DNA of 64,000 nucleotides from positions 5,461,472-5,525,471 of the forward strand of contig NZ_PTJS01000001.1 in NCBI RefSeq assembly GCF_002941025.1, written 5' to 3'. Within the stretch, counting starts at the first letter, position 1, and every line of letters starts with the position of its first letter. Both the position numbers and the translations under genes were made by a program. This stretch comes from Streptomyces sp. QL37 (GTDB taxonomy: Bacteria > Actinomycetota > Actinomycetes > Streptomycetales > Streptomycetaceae). Positions 1 to 7,060 of this stretch are shown in pieces. Below the pieces are notes generated by a model. The model saw only the letters and a program-made list of their open reading frames with translations, did not search any database and was not told the DNA's origin.

Positions 1-300
1 GTTCGCTACAGACAGGCAAAAACGCGGGGCTCTTCCGGTGCGCGAACTGCCGTGGTGACGTCCGGGAAGGGCGTCAGATCACAGAAGGAAGGCGTCGTGC
101 GGAAGGGCGGTTGGTACTGCACGGTCGACTTGGATCCACCGCAGCCCCACCTCCTCCGGCCGGTCCCCCGTGGGGGATCACGTGTTGTCAGGACTGAGAG
201 CGCGCTCCGCGTGCTGTCCCGACCGACGCCTCAGGCTATCAGCCGGTCGAGGAGCCAATCCCTTTCTGTTCCCATTCCTTACGCGATCTATGCTCGCGGG
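1..300. other. Upstream region without recognised gene
   Basis: No gene could be recognised here on either strand; reading frames that enter it are upstream extensions without family-like sequence. A short hairpin (TCCCCC at 164-169, GGGGGA at 172-177) may end a transcript coming from outside the window. The last 40 bases hold the promoter of the next gene. Confidence 0.5.
289..294 (+). promoter_or_regulatory. -10 box of a leaderless promoter
   Basis: TATGCT fits TAnnnT and lies 6 nt before the ATG at 301. No Shine-Dalgarno sequence precedes that ATG, so the transcript probably starts at or next to the start codon. The -35 region (about 265-270) is poor. Confidence 0.45.
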
Positions 301-885
301 ATGGGAGAAATTCTTGATCTGGTCGAGGCCCGGCTCCGTACGGCGCTGGGGGAACCGGACGCACGCGCCGATGTGACGTTCCTCGGCACGGACCGCATCG
401 AGGTGCTCCGCTTCATCGACGGCGATGTCGTGCGCTACGCCACACTCGGCATGTCCGCCCAGCCGATGGCCGACCCGACCGCGCCGCTGGCCGACCCCGT
501 GAAGGGCCCGCGCGCCGAACTGGTCCTGTCCGTGCGGGTGGGGCTCGCCGACACTGACCAGGTGCTGCGGCCCCTCGCGGTGCTGGCGGCCTCCCCGCAG
601 GTCGAGGGGCTGATCGTGGCCCCCGGTGCGTCACTGGACCTCGGGCAGCCGCTGTGGCCGGGGGCGCCCTTCGGCTCCGTCCTGGTCGCCGAGCCGGGCG
701 GCCTGGTGGAGGACCTCGAACTCGACGCGCCGATGGACCCGGTGCGCTTCCTGCCGCTGCTGCCGATGACCCACAACGAGGCGGCCTGGAAGCGTGTGAG
801 GGGCGCGCAGGAGCTCCAGGAGCGCTGGCTCTCGCAGGGCACCGACCTGCGGGACCCGCTGCGCGCGTCCGTGCCGCTGGACTGA
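301..885 (+). CDS. Suppressor-of-fused (SUFU) domain protein
   Basis: This 194-residue protein resembles the bacterial SUFU-domain family, small soluble proteins of unknown role found widely in Streptomyces and often linked to immunity or contact systems elsewhere. It begins MGEILDLVEARLR and ends DLRDPLRASVPLD, with the family-like stretch LPMTHNEAAWKR near residues 155-166. No signal peptide or membrane segment is visible. I chose the ATG at 301 over GTG codons further upstream because the upstream extension is Arg/Pro-rich and unlike the family, and because a -10 box sits 6 nt before this ATG. It stands alone, convergent with the MFS transporter downstream. The family call is from recalled similarity; the function is unknown. 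Confidence 0.75.
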   Translation: MGEILDLVEARLRTALGEPDARADVTFLGTDRIEVLRFIDGDVVRYATLGMSAQPMADPTAPLADPVKGPRAELVLSVRVGLADTDQVLRPLAVLAASPQVEGLIVAPGASLDLGQPLWPGAPFGSVLVAEPGGLVEDLELDAPMDPVRFLPLLPMTHNEAAWKRVRGAQELQERWLSQGTDLRDPLRASVPLD

Positions 886-963
886 CCCCCGGGGCGAGGG
901 AAGCCCCGCCGCGCGGCCAGGAGGGGGGAACCGCGGGCGGGGCCGGCGAAGGGAGGCCGGAGG

Positions 964-2196
964 TCAGTCGGCGAAGACGGTGACGCCGTCCTCCGTGGCG
1001 TGACGCGGCTCCAGCTCCTCCGCCTCGTGAGTGAGCGCCGCGCGCCGGATCCAGACGACCACCGCACCGACGAGGGCCGCGACGGCGGCGACGACGAACG
1101 GCGTGTGGATGTCGCTCCACTCCTCGATCTTCGGTGCGAGGTAGGGCGCCGCGGCCGCGGCGAACCAGCGGACGAAGTTGTAACCGGCGCTCGCCACCGG
1201 GCGCGGCGCGTCGGAGACACCGAGGGCCAGTTCGGTGTAGACGGTGTTGTTCATGCCGATGAAGGCGCCCGAGACGATGGTGCAGACGACGGCCGTCGTG
1301 TGATTGCCGTAACCGAGGATCACCAGGTCCGCGGCGAGCAGCACCAGGGAGCCGCCGACCACCTTCAGCGAGCCGAAGCGCCGTTGCAGACGCGGAGCCA
1401 CGAGCACCGAGAAGACGGCGAGCAGCAGGCCCCAGGCGAAGAACACCGCCCCCGACCTGTACGGCGACATGTTCAGCACGAACGGCGTGAAGGCCAGGAT
1501 CGTGAAGAACGCGTAGTTGTAGAAGAACGCCGACGTGGCGACCGAGGCCAGTCCGCCGTGGCCGAGCGCCCTCAGCGGGTCGAGCAGTGAGGTCTTCCTG
1601 GCCGGCTTGGGCTGTTCCTTGAGGAACGCGGTGATGCAGACGAACCCGATCGCCATCAGGGCGGCGGTGCCGAAGAACGGGTAGCGCCAGCTGGCGTCGC
1701 CGAGCAGGGCGCCGACCAGCGGCCCGCACGCCATGCCGAGGCCGAGCGCCGACTCGTACAGGAGGATCGCCGCCGCGCTGCCTCCGGCGGCGGCGCCGAC
1801 GATCACCGCGAGGGCGGTGGAGACGAACAGGGCGTTGCCCAGGCCCCAGCCCGCCCGGAAGCCGACCAGTTCGGCGACCGACGAGGAGGTTCCGGAGAGC
1901 GCGGCGAAGACGACCACCAGTGCCAGGCCGGCCAGCAGCGTCCTGCGCCCCCCGATGCGGCTGGAGACGAAGCCGGTCACGAGCATCGCGACGGCGGTGA
2001 TCAGGAAGTACGAGGTGAACAGCAACGACACCTGGCTGGGTGTCGCCTCCAGCCCCTTGGCGATGGACGGCAGGATCGGGTCCACCAGGCCGATCCCCAT
2101 GAAGGCGACGACCGAGGCGCCCGCCGTGGCCCAGACGGCCTTCGGCTGGCGCAGGATGCTGGTCGCCCCTTCGTCGAACGGATCCTCTGCCGGCAT
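964..2196 (-). CDS. MFS transporter (drug/metabolite efflux type)
   Basis: A 410-residue major facilitator superfamily permease with about 12 hydrophobic segments, expected in the cytoplasmic membrane and driven by proton antiport. The loop after the second helix reads SSRIGGRRTLL, a form of the MFS motif A, which places it near the 12-helix exporters. The ATG at 2196 follows a GAGAG-type ribosome site; a GTG at 2214 would add six residues and cannot be excluded. The gene is single and divergent from the DUF6758-type gene. An AT-rich segment with two inverted repeats lies just upstream and suggests control by a small-molecule-responsive repressor, but no regulator gene is adjacent. The substrate cannot be read from the sequence. 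Confidence 0.85.
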   Translation of the reverse strand: MPAEDPFDEGATSILRQPKAVWATAGASVVAFMGIGLVDPILPSIAKGLEATPSQVSLLFTSYFLITAVAMLVTGFVSSRIGGRRTLLAGLALVVVFAALSGTSSSVAELVGFRAGWGLGNALFVSTALAVIVGAAAGGSAAAILLYESALGLGMACGPLVGALLGDASWRYPFFGTAALMAIGFVCITAFLKEQPKPARKTSLLDPLRALGHGGLASVATSAFFYNYAFFTILAFTPFVLNMSPYRSGAVFFAWGLLLAVFSVLVAPRLQRRFGSLKVVGGSLVLLAADLVILGYGNHTTAVVCTIVSGAFIGMNNTVYTELALGVSDAPRPVASAGYNFVRWFAAAAAPYLAPKIEEWSDIHTPFVVAAVAALVGAVVVWIRRAALTHEAEELEPRHATEDGVTVFAD

Positions 2197-2220
2197 GGGT
2201 CTCTCGCTCTCCACTAGGCC

Positions 2221-2276
2221 GTTGCGTTATACACAGAATAAGTTAGACAAGCTAATAGATGCAACCCACATCTATT
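2221..2276 (-). promoter_or_regulatory. Operator-like palindromes and promoter of the MFS gene
   Basis: This AT-rich patch is unlike its GC-rich surroundings. It holds TTAG-N5-CTAA (2243-2255) and an 8-bp inverted repeat AATAGATG-N7-CATCTATT (2254-2276). On the minus strand TATAAC (2224-2229) could be a -10, with TTAGCT 18 bp before it, so the first palindrome would cover the -35. This looks like a MarR- or TetR-type operator (inference). Confidence 0.5.
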
Positions 2277-2352
2277 TTTGCCGGTCAAAGCCGCGCTGCG
2301 GACGGGTGATCGTCCTTGACGCGGCGACGACCGGGGAGGACCGTTGGGCGTT

Positions 2353-2997
2353 ATGAGGGGCGAACCCAGTTGCCCGAAGTGCGGTGGCCGGGTCAGGGCG
2401 CCCGGCCTTTTCGCCGATGCCTGGCAGTGCTCCGCACACGGCCAGGTGCACCCGATGCAGCCGGTGGTCCCGCCCAGCGTCGAGGCGCTGGGTGTGGTGG
2501 TGCACCGGGCGCAGGTGCCGGTGTGGATGCCCTGGCCGCTCCCGGTGGGCTGGCTGTTCACGGGCGCGGCGTACGCGGGCGACGACCGCAGCGGCGGCCG
2601 GGCCACCGCCGTCGCGTGCTCGGGCCCCGGCCCCCTCGGAGGCATGGGGGAGCTGCTGCTCATCGCCGAGGAGCTCGGCGTCGGGCTCGGTGCGCGTTAC
2701 GCGGGTATCGACGGCCCCGACCCCGGCTCCGGACTGGCCGTCGAGGCCGCCCCCGACGCCAAGGTGCTCGCGGCGGGACGCCCCGCCCCGCTCTGGCACG
2801 TCAGGAACGCGCCCGCCGACCGTGCGGTCTTCGCGGGCGAGGCCCGTGGCCTGTGGCTCTGGGCGATCGTCTGGCCCGAACAGTCCGGGCTGCTGATGTA
2901 CGACGAACTGGTGCTGACCGACCTGCGCGACGCCGGAGGGGAAGTGGACCTCCTGCCGTGCGGGGCGCTCACCCCGCGGCTGCTCACACCGCCCTGA
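2353..2997 (+). CDS. DUF6758-type conserved protein with N-terminal zinc ribbon
   Basis: A 214-residue cytosolic protein conserved in Streptomyces, without a known reaction. Near its N-terminus CPKCGGR and a later CSAHG (Cys at about residues 7, 10 and 28, plus His) form a probable zinc ribbon. The rest is a mixed alpha/beta domain rich in Gly and Ala with LWLWAIVWPEQSG late in the sequence. The ATG at 2353 begins MRGEPSCPK; a TTG at 2344 is only 3 nt behind GGGGAGGA and is less likely. It precedes the PHP gene by about 90 bp in the same direction. The family name is from memory of similar proteins. Confidence 0.65.
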   Translation: MRGEPSCPKCGGRVRAPGLFADAWQCSAHGQVHPMQPVVPPSVEALGVVVHRAQVPVWMPWPLPVGWLFTGAAYAGDDRSGGRATAVACSGPGPLGGMGELLLIAEELGVGLGARYAGIDGPDPGSGLAVEAAPDAKVLAAGRPAPLWHVRNAPADRAVFAGEARGLWLWAIVWPEQSGLLMYDELVLTDLRDAGGEVDLLPCGALTPRLLTPP

Positions 2998-3038
2998 CCC
3001 GGCGGCGGGAAGGGGCCGGACGGGGCACACCCGGCGGT

Positions 3039-3044
3039 TATCCT
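3039..3044 (+). promoter_or_regulatory. Possible -10 box before the PHP gene
   Basis: TATCCT matches TAnnnT about 42 nt before the GTG start at 3086. The matching -35 is weak, so this is a low-confidence call. Confidence 0.25.
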
Positions 3045-3085
3045 TGAGCGTCCCCTGTCCGCCCGCCAGCACTGGAGTACGCGTC

Positions 3086-3952
3086 GTGCGCATCGATCTG
3101 CACACCCACTCCACCGCCTCGGACGGCACGGACACCCCTGCCGAGCTGGTGGCCAACGCGGCGGCGGCCGGCCTCGACGTCGTCGCGCTGACCGACCACG
3201 ACACGGTGGGAGGCCACGCGGAGGCGCTGGCCGCCCTCCCCGAAGGGCTCACGCTCGTCACCGGCGCCGAACTCTCCTGCCGCGTCGACGGCATCGGCCT
3301 GCACATGCTGGCCTACCTCTTCGACCCGGCCGAGCCCGAGCTCTCCCGTGAGCGCGAGCTCGTCCGGGACGACCGGGTACCGCGGGCGCAGGCCATGGTG
3401 CGCAAGCTCCAGGAGCTGGGCGTCCCGGTCACCTGGGAGCAGGTCGCGCGGATCGCCGGGGACGGCTCGGTCGGCCGCCCGCACGTCGCGACCGCGCTCG
3501 TGGAGCTCGGCGTCGTCGACACCGTCTCCGACGCCTTCACCTCGGCCTGGCTCGGCAACGGCGGACGGGCGTACGCCGGAAAGCACGAGCTCGACCCGTT
3601 CGACGCGATCCGGCTGGTCAAAGCTGCGGGCGGCGTCACCGTCTTCGCCCACCCGCTCGCCGTCAAGCGCGGCGAGGTGGTCCCGGAAGCCGTGATCGCG
3701 AAGCTGGCCGAGGCCGGGCTCGACGGCATCGAGGTCGACCACATGGACCACGACGAGCCCACCAGGGCCCGGCTGCGGGGGCTCGCCGCCGATCTGGGGC
3801 TGCTGCCCACCGGGTCCAGCGACTACCACGGCACCCGTAAGACCGTCCGGCTCGGGGAGTACACCACCGACCCCGAGATCTACGGCGAGATCACCCGGCG
3901 CGCCACAGGAGCGTTCCCCGTGCCGGGCGCCGGCGGACCGGTCCCCGCGTAA
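3086..3952 (+). CDS. PHP-domain metal-dependent phosphoesterase
   Basis: A 288-residue PHP-superfamily hydrolase, likely acting on phosphate esters such as nucleoside 3',5'-bisphosphates or oligonucleotides. The metal ligands are visible in order: DLHTHSTASDGT at the N-terminus, LTDHDTV near residue 45, the Glu of TGAELSC, the His of FAHPLA, the HMDHDEPTR segment, and a final GSSDYHG. The GTG at 3086 is preceded by GGAG at 8 nt spacing and puts the first metal motif at residue 4, as in the family. Length and motif order fit the TrpH/YciV-type subfamily. It is cytosolic and lies upstream of a MarC-family gene in the same direction. The exact substrate is not determinable. Confidence 0.88.
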   Translation: MRIDLHTHSTASDGTDTPAELVANAAAAGLDVVALTDHDTVGGHAEALAALPEGLTLVTGAELSCRVDGIGLHMLAYLFDPAEPELSRERELVRDDRVPRAQAMVRKLQELGVPVTWEQVARIAGDGSVGRPHVATALVELGVVDTVSDAFTSAWLGNGGRAYAGKHELDPFDAIRLVKAAGGVTVFAHPLAVKRGEVVPEAVIAKLAEAGLDGIEVDHMDHDEPTRARLRGLAADLGLLPTGSSDYHGTRKTVRLGEYTTDPEIYGEITRRATGAFPVPGAGGPVPA

Positions 3953-4066
3953 CGGGTTTCTCCCCTCTCCTTCCTTTCCCCGTCGCACCCCGCGCCCGGG
4001 CGTCCTCATGGCGTGCCCGCGCGGGCATCCCCCTGTTCGGCCCGCTCCTCTCTCGCAAGGCTCACC

Positions 4067-4672
4067 GTGTTCGACATCGCTGTCTTCGGATCCCTCTTTC
4101 TCACCCTTTTCGTGATCATGGATCCGCCCGGAATCACCCCGATCTTCCTGGCCCTCACCGCGGGCCGCCCCGCCAAGGTGCAGCGCAGGATGGCTCTGCA
4201 GGCCGTCACCGTCGCCTTCGGCGTGATCGCCGTCTTCGGTCTGCTCGGCCAGCAGATCCTCGACTATCTGCATGTCTCCGTACCGGCGCTGATGATCGCG
4301 GGCGGGCTCCTCCTGCTGCTCATCGCGCTGGACCTGCTCACCGGCAAGACGGACGAGCCGACGCAGACCAAGGATGTCAACGTCGCCCTCGTGCCGCTGG
4401 GCATGCCGCTGCTCGCCGGGCCCGGCGCGATCGTCTCCGTGATCCTCGCGGTGCAGAACGCCGACGGTACGGCCGGTCAGATCTCGGTCTGGTCGGCGAT
4501 CGTCGCCATGCACGTCGTGCTCTGGGTGACCATGCGGTACTCGCTGCTGATCATCCGTGTCATCAAGGACGGCGGTGTGGTCCTGGTGACCCGCCTCGCC
4601 GGGATGATGCTCTCCGCCATCGCCGTACAGCAGATCATCAACGGCGTCACCCAGGTCATCCAGAACTCCTGA
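4067..4672 (+). CDS. MarC family integral membrane protein
   Basis: A 201-residue protein of the MarC (UPF0056) family with about six membrane helices, starting FDIAVFGSLFLTLFVIMDPPG, where the Asp-Pro-Pro-Gly element is typical of the family, and a second family-typical stretch PLGMPLLAGPGAI near residue 110. Members were once linked to multiple antibiotic resistance, but no transport function has been proved. The GTG at 4067 has AAGG at 6 nt spacing; upstream codons give a non-hydrophobic, Arg-rich extension. It may be co-transcribed with the PHP gene 114 bp upstream. A strong hairpin terminator follows. Confidence 0.85.
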   Translation: MFDIAVFGSLFLTLFVIMDPPGITPIFLALTAGRPAKVQRRMALQAVTVAFGVIAVFGLLGQQILDYLHVSVPALMIAGGLLLLLIALDLLTGKTDEPTQTKDVNVALVPLGMPLLAGPGAIVSVILAVQNADGTAGQISVWSAIVAMHVVLWVTMRYSLLIIRVIKDGGVVLVTRLAGMMLSAIAVQQIINGVTQVIQNS

Positions 4673-4695
4673 GGCCCGCCCGGTCCGGACACCAC

Positions 4696-4730
4696 AGCGC
4701 CCCCGCGCGGGCATTCCGTGCGGGGGCGCT
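4696..4730. terminator. Bidirectional hairpin terminator
   Basis: An 11-bp perfect stem, AGCGCCCCCGC (4696-4706) with GCGGGGGCGCT (4720-4730) and a 13-nt loop, lies between the convergent MarC gene and the small ORF on the minus strand. It can serve both. Confidence 0.75.
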
Positions 4731-4786
4731 TCGTCTTCAGCTCATGTCATCCGCTCGAAACCAGCGACGCCGAGCAATACAAGGTG

Positions 4787-4939
4787 TTACGAAGCCGACG
4801 TGTCGGCCGGCCGGATGTAGATGCGCTGGCCCATTGCCGCGGCCTGCTGCACGATCCGGTTGACGGAGGCGGCGTCCACGACGGTGCTGTCCACGGCGGT
4901 ACCGTCGACATCGTCGAGTCGCATGATCTCGAAGCGCAT
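4787..4939 (-). CDS. Conserved 50-residue hypothetical protein
   Basis: This short ORF encodes MRFEIMRLDDVDG... ending IYIRPADTSAS, 50 residues. It has no membrane segment or known domain; the centre (VDAASVNRIVQQAAAMGQRI) looks like an amphipathic helix. Support for it being real: a good AAGGGAAG ribosome site, a recognisable promoter about 140 bp upstream, a terminator behind it, and recall of very similar small proteins in other Streptomyces. The same frame stays open upstream to 5074, but that extension is basic and unlike a family member. Function unknown. Confidence 0.65.
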   Translation of the reverse strand: MRFEIMRLDDVDGTAVDSTVVDAASVNRIVQQAAAMGQRIYIRPADTSAS

Positions 4940-5079
4940 ATGGCTTCCCTTCGTCTGATCCTCCTGCTGGAGAACTACTGGGAGGACGGGCTTGCCGTCC
5001 GCAAGGATGGGGAGCGCAAGGCGTCTGCGTCTCGCGCTCCTCAGGGGGTACAACGGCTTGCCTACTGCAAACATTCCCT

Positions 5080-5107
5080 ACGCTAAGGAAATTTTTTGGA
5101 TGTCTAA
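5080..5107 (-). promoter_or_regulatory. Housekeeping-type promoter of the small ORF
   Basis: Reading the minus strand, TTAGAC (5102-5107) and TAGCGT (5080-5085) are separated by 16 bp in a locally AT-rich stretch. This would give a leader of about 135 nt before the 50-residue ORF. Confidence 0.4.
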
Positions 5108-5149
5108 GTACCCGTCGGTAATCAGCCATGCGCAGACAATGAGGCCCGT

Positions 5150-6061
5150 ATGAGCCACCCGGACACGAGGCCGGACGAGGGACCGGACATCCGTGAACAG
5201 CTGGACCGCACCAACGAGCTGCTCCAGCGCGTACTCGCCGAGGTGTCGAAGACCCCCTCCACCCACGCGATCTTCGTCGACGCGGGTTACGTCTACGCGG
5301 CGGCCGGATTGCTCGTCACCGGCACGGAGGACCGGCGGTCGTTCGACCTGGACGCGGAAGGGCTGATCGAGGCATTCATCGACAAGGCCCGCACGATCTT
5401 CGCGGACAGCAGGCTGCTGCGCGTGTACTGGTACGACGGGGCCAGGCGCCGGATCCACACCGTCGAGCAGCAGTCCATCGCCGAACTCCCCGACGTCAAG
5501 GTCAGGCTCGGCAACCTCAACGCCAACAACCAGCAGAAGGGCGTCGACTCACTCATCCGCACCGACCTCGAGTCGCTCGCCCGGCACCGCGCCATCAGCG
5601 ACGCGGCGCTCGTCGGAGGCGACGAGGACCTCGTCTCGGCCGTCGAGGCCGCACAGGGCTACGGTGCCCGCGTCCACCTCTGGGGCATCGAGGCGGGCGA
5701 AGGCCGCAACCAGGCCGAGCCGTTGCTCTGGGAGGTCGACAGTCAGCGCACCTTCGACCTCGACTTCTGTCGCCCGTACGTGACCCGGCGTTCCGTCACG
5801 ATGTACGAGGACGACAGTCCGGCGCCCGCCCGCGAGGACGTCCGCTTCGTCGGTGCCCAGATCGCCGCCGGATGGCTCTCCTCGCGCGGCCGCGACGCCC
5901 TCGCCGACCTGCTGCCCGGGCACCCCTATCTGCCGGGCTCCGTCGACCAGGACCTGCTCGTCGAGGCCGAACGCCTCCTCCAGCACTCGCTGCGCGGCCA
6001 CGCCCATCTGCGCCGGGCGTTGCGCGACGGCTTCTGGCAGCACCTCCAGGCGCAGTACTGA
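5150..6061 (+). CDS. NYN-domain (PIN-like) putative ribonuclease
   Basis: A 303-residue protein with a NYN/PIN-like nuclease fold between about residues 38 and 190. The acidic metal-binding residues are seen as FVDAGYVYAA (first Asp), KGVDSLIRTDL (central Asp) and GGDEDLVSAV (C-terminal acidic pair). A short N-terminal region (REQLDRTNELLQRVL) is a likely coiled coil. The C-terminal third is less conserved and ends in LRDGFWQHLQAQY. NYN proteins usually cut RNA; the target here is unknown. The ATG at 5150 has GAGG 5 nt before it. The gene is single and convergent with the hydrolase downstream. Confidence 0.82.
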   Translation: MSHPDTRPDEGPDIREQLDRTNELLQRVLAEVSKTPSTHAIFVDAGYVYAAAGLLVTGTEDRRSFDLDAEGLIEAFIDKARTIFADSRLLRVYWYDGARRRIHTVEQQSIAELPDVKVRLGNLNANNQQKGVDSLIRTDLESLARHRAISDAALVGGDEDLVSAVEAAQGYGARVHLWGIEAGEGRNQAEPLLWEVDSQRTFDLDFCRPYVTRRSVTMYEDDSPAPAREDVRFVGAQIAAGWLSSRGRDALADLLPGHPYLPGSVDQDLLVEAERLLQHSLRGHAHLRRALRDGFWQHLQAQY

Positions 6062-6098
6062 CGCCCGCCGCCGCGGCGGACCGGTCCCTCCGCGCGGG

Positions 6099-6953
6099 TC
6101 AGACGCTCTTCCAGAACGAGACGAGGGCCGCCGCGGTCTCCTGGGGCCGGGCCGTGTTGGGGGAGTGCTCGGCGCCCTCGATCACGGTGCGGTGGGCGCC
6201 GAGCCGCTCCGCCATCCGGTCGAGCGACGGAACCGGCCATACGTCGTCGCGCTCGCCCGAGACCACGTGGACGGGCAGGGAGAGCGCGGCGAGCTCGTCC
6301 ACCCGGTCCGGTTCGGACGACAGCTGTGCGCCGGTGGCGATCAGCTGGGCCGGGTCGTGAAGCATCCAGCGGCGGCGCAGATCCTCGCCGTCACCCGTGT
6401 CCGCGTCCTCGGGCGGGTCCATCGCCCGCATCATCTGCCAGACCTGGTCCATGCTCCAGCGGCTCAGCGCGTCACCGAGCAGCCGCGCCTTCTGCTGCTG
6501 CGCGGGGTCGATCTCTGCGGGTCCCGACGACATCAGGGTCAGTGAACGGAAGGGCGTGGCGTCGAGCAGCACCGCCGCGCGGGCGATCTGGCCGCCGAGG
6601 GAGTGCCCGAGCAGATGGATCGCGCCGGGCAGTGCGGTGTCGTCGGCGGCAGCGGCCTGAGCCAGCACGTCACGGGCCAACTCCTCTTGCGTATAAACAT
6701 TCTGACGGTTCGTCCGCTCGGTTTCGTACTGCCCGCGCCCGTCGACGGACAGCACGCGGAACCCGGCGTCGGCGAGGGGTTCGAGGAGCGCGATGAAGTC
6801 CTCCTTGCTGCCGGTGTACCCGGGCAGCAGGAGGGCGGTGGAGTGCGCGCCGGCGGGCGGTGCGGCGTCCAGCACGGCGAAGTCCCCGCGCCCGGTACGC
6901 AGTACGCGGGCACGGGCACAGGGGGGCGGGATGAAGGTGGGCGGCCGGCTCAT
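6099..6953 (-). CDS. Alpha/beta hydrolase
   Basis: A 284-residue serine hydrolase of the alpha/beta fold. The nucleophile elbow GHSLGG is at about residue 116, the acid is likely the Asp in SGERDDVWP near 235 and the His in EGAEHSPN near 262. An oxyanion-type LLPGYTGS segment lies near residue 43. There is no signal peptide, so it should be cytosolic. Codons around the NVYTQEE segment (about 6690) are AT-rich compared with neighbours. A large hairpin lies between this gene and the DEAD-box helicase upstream of it on the same strand. The substrate is unknown; an esterase or lipase role is the usual guess. Confidence 0.8.
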   Translation of the reverse strand: MSRPPTFIPPPCARARVLRTGRGDFAVLDAAPPAGAHSTALLLPGYTGSKEDFIALLEPLADAGFRVLSVDGRGQYETERTNRQNVYTQEELARDVLAQAAAADDTALPGAIHLLGHSLGGQIARAAVLLDATPFRSLTLMSSGPAEIDPAQQQKARLLGDALSRWSMDQVWQMMRAMDPPEDADTGDGEDLRRRWMLHDPAQLIATGAQLSSEPDRVDELAALSLPVHVVSGERDDVWPVPSLDRMAERLGAHRTVIEGAEHSPNTARPQETAAALVSFWKSV

Positions 6954-6995
6954 GGGCCGAGGGTAACGCCGGGTGCCCGGCCACGCCCGGGCAGA

Positions 6996-7038
6996 CGTAC
7001 GGCCCCGGCCCCCGCAGAGCGGGAACCGGGGCCGTACG
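6996..7038 (-). terminator. Terminator of the DEAD-box helicase gene
   Basis: A 13-bp stem, CGTACGGCCCCGG (6996-7008) with CCGGGGCCGTACG (7026-7038), encloses a further CCCGC-AGA-GCGGG hairpin. It lies directly downstream of the helicase stop on the minus strand. Confidence 0.75.
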
Positions 7039-7060
7039 GAGGTGAAGCGGTGGCCGGAGA

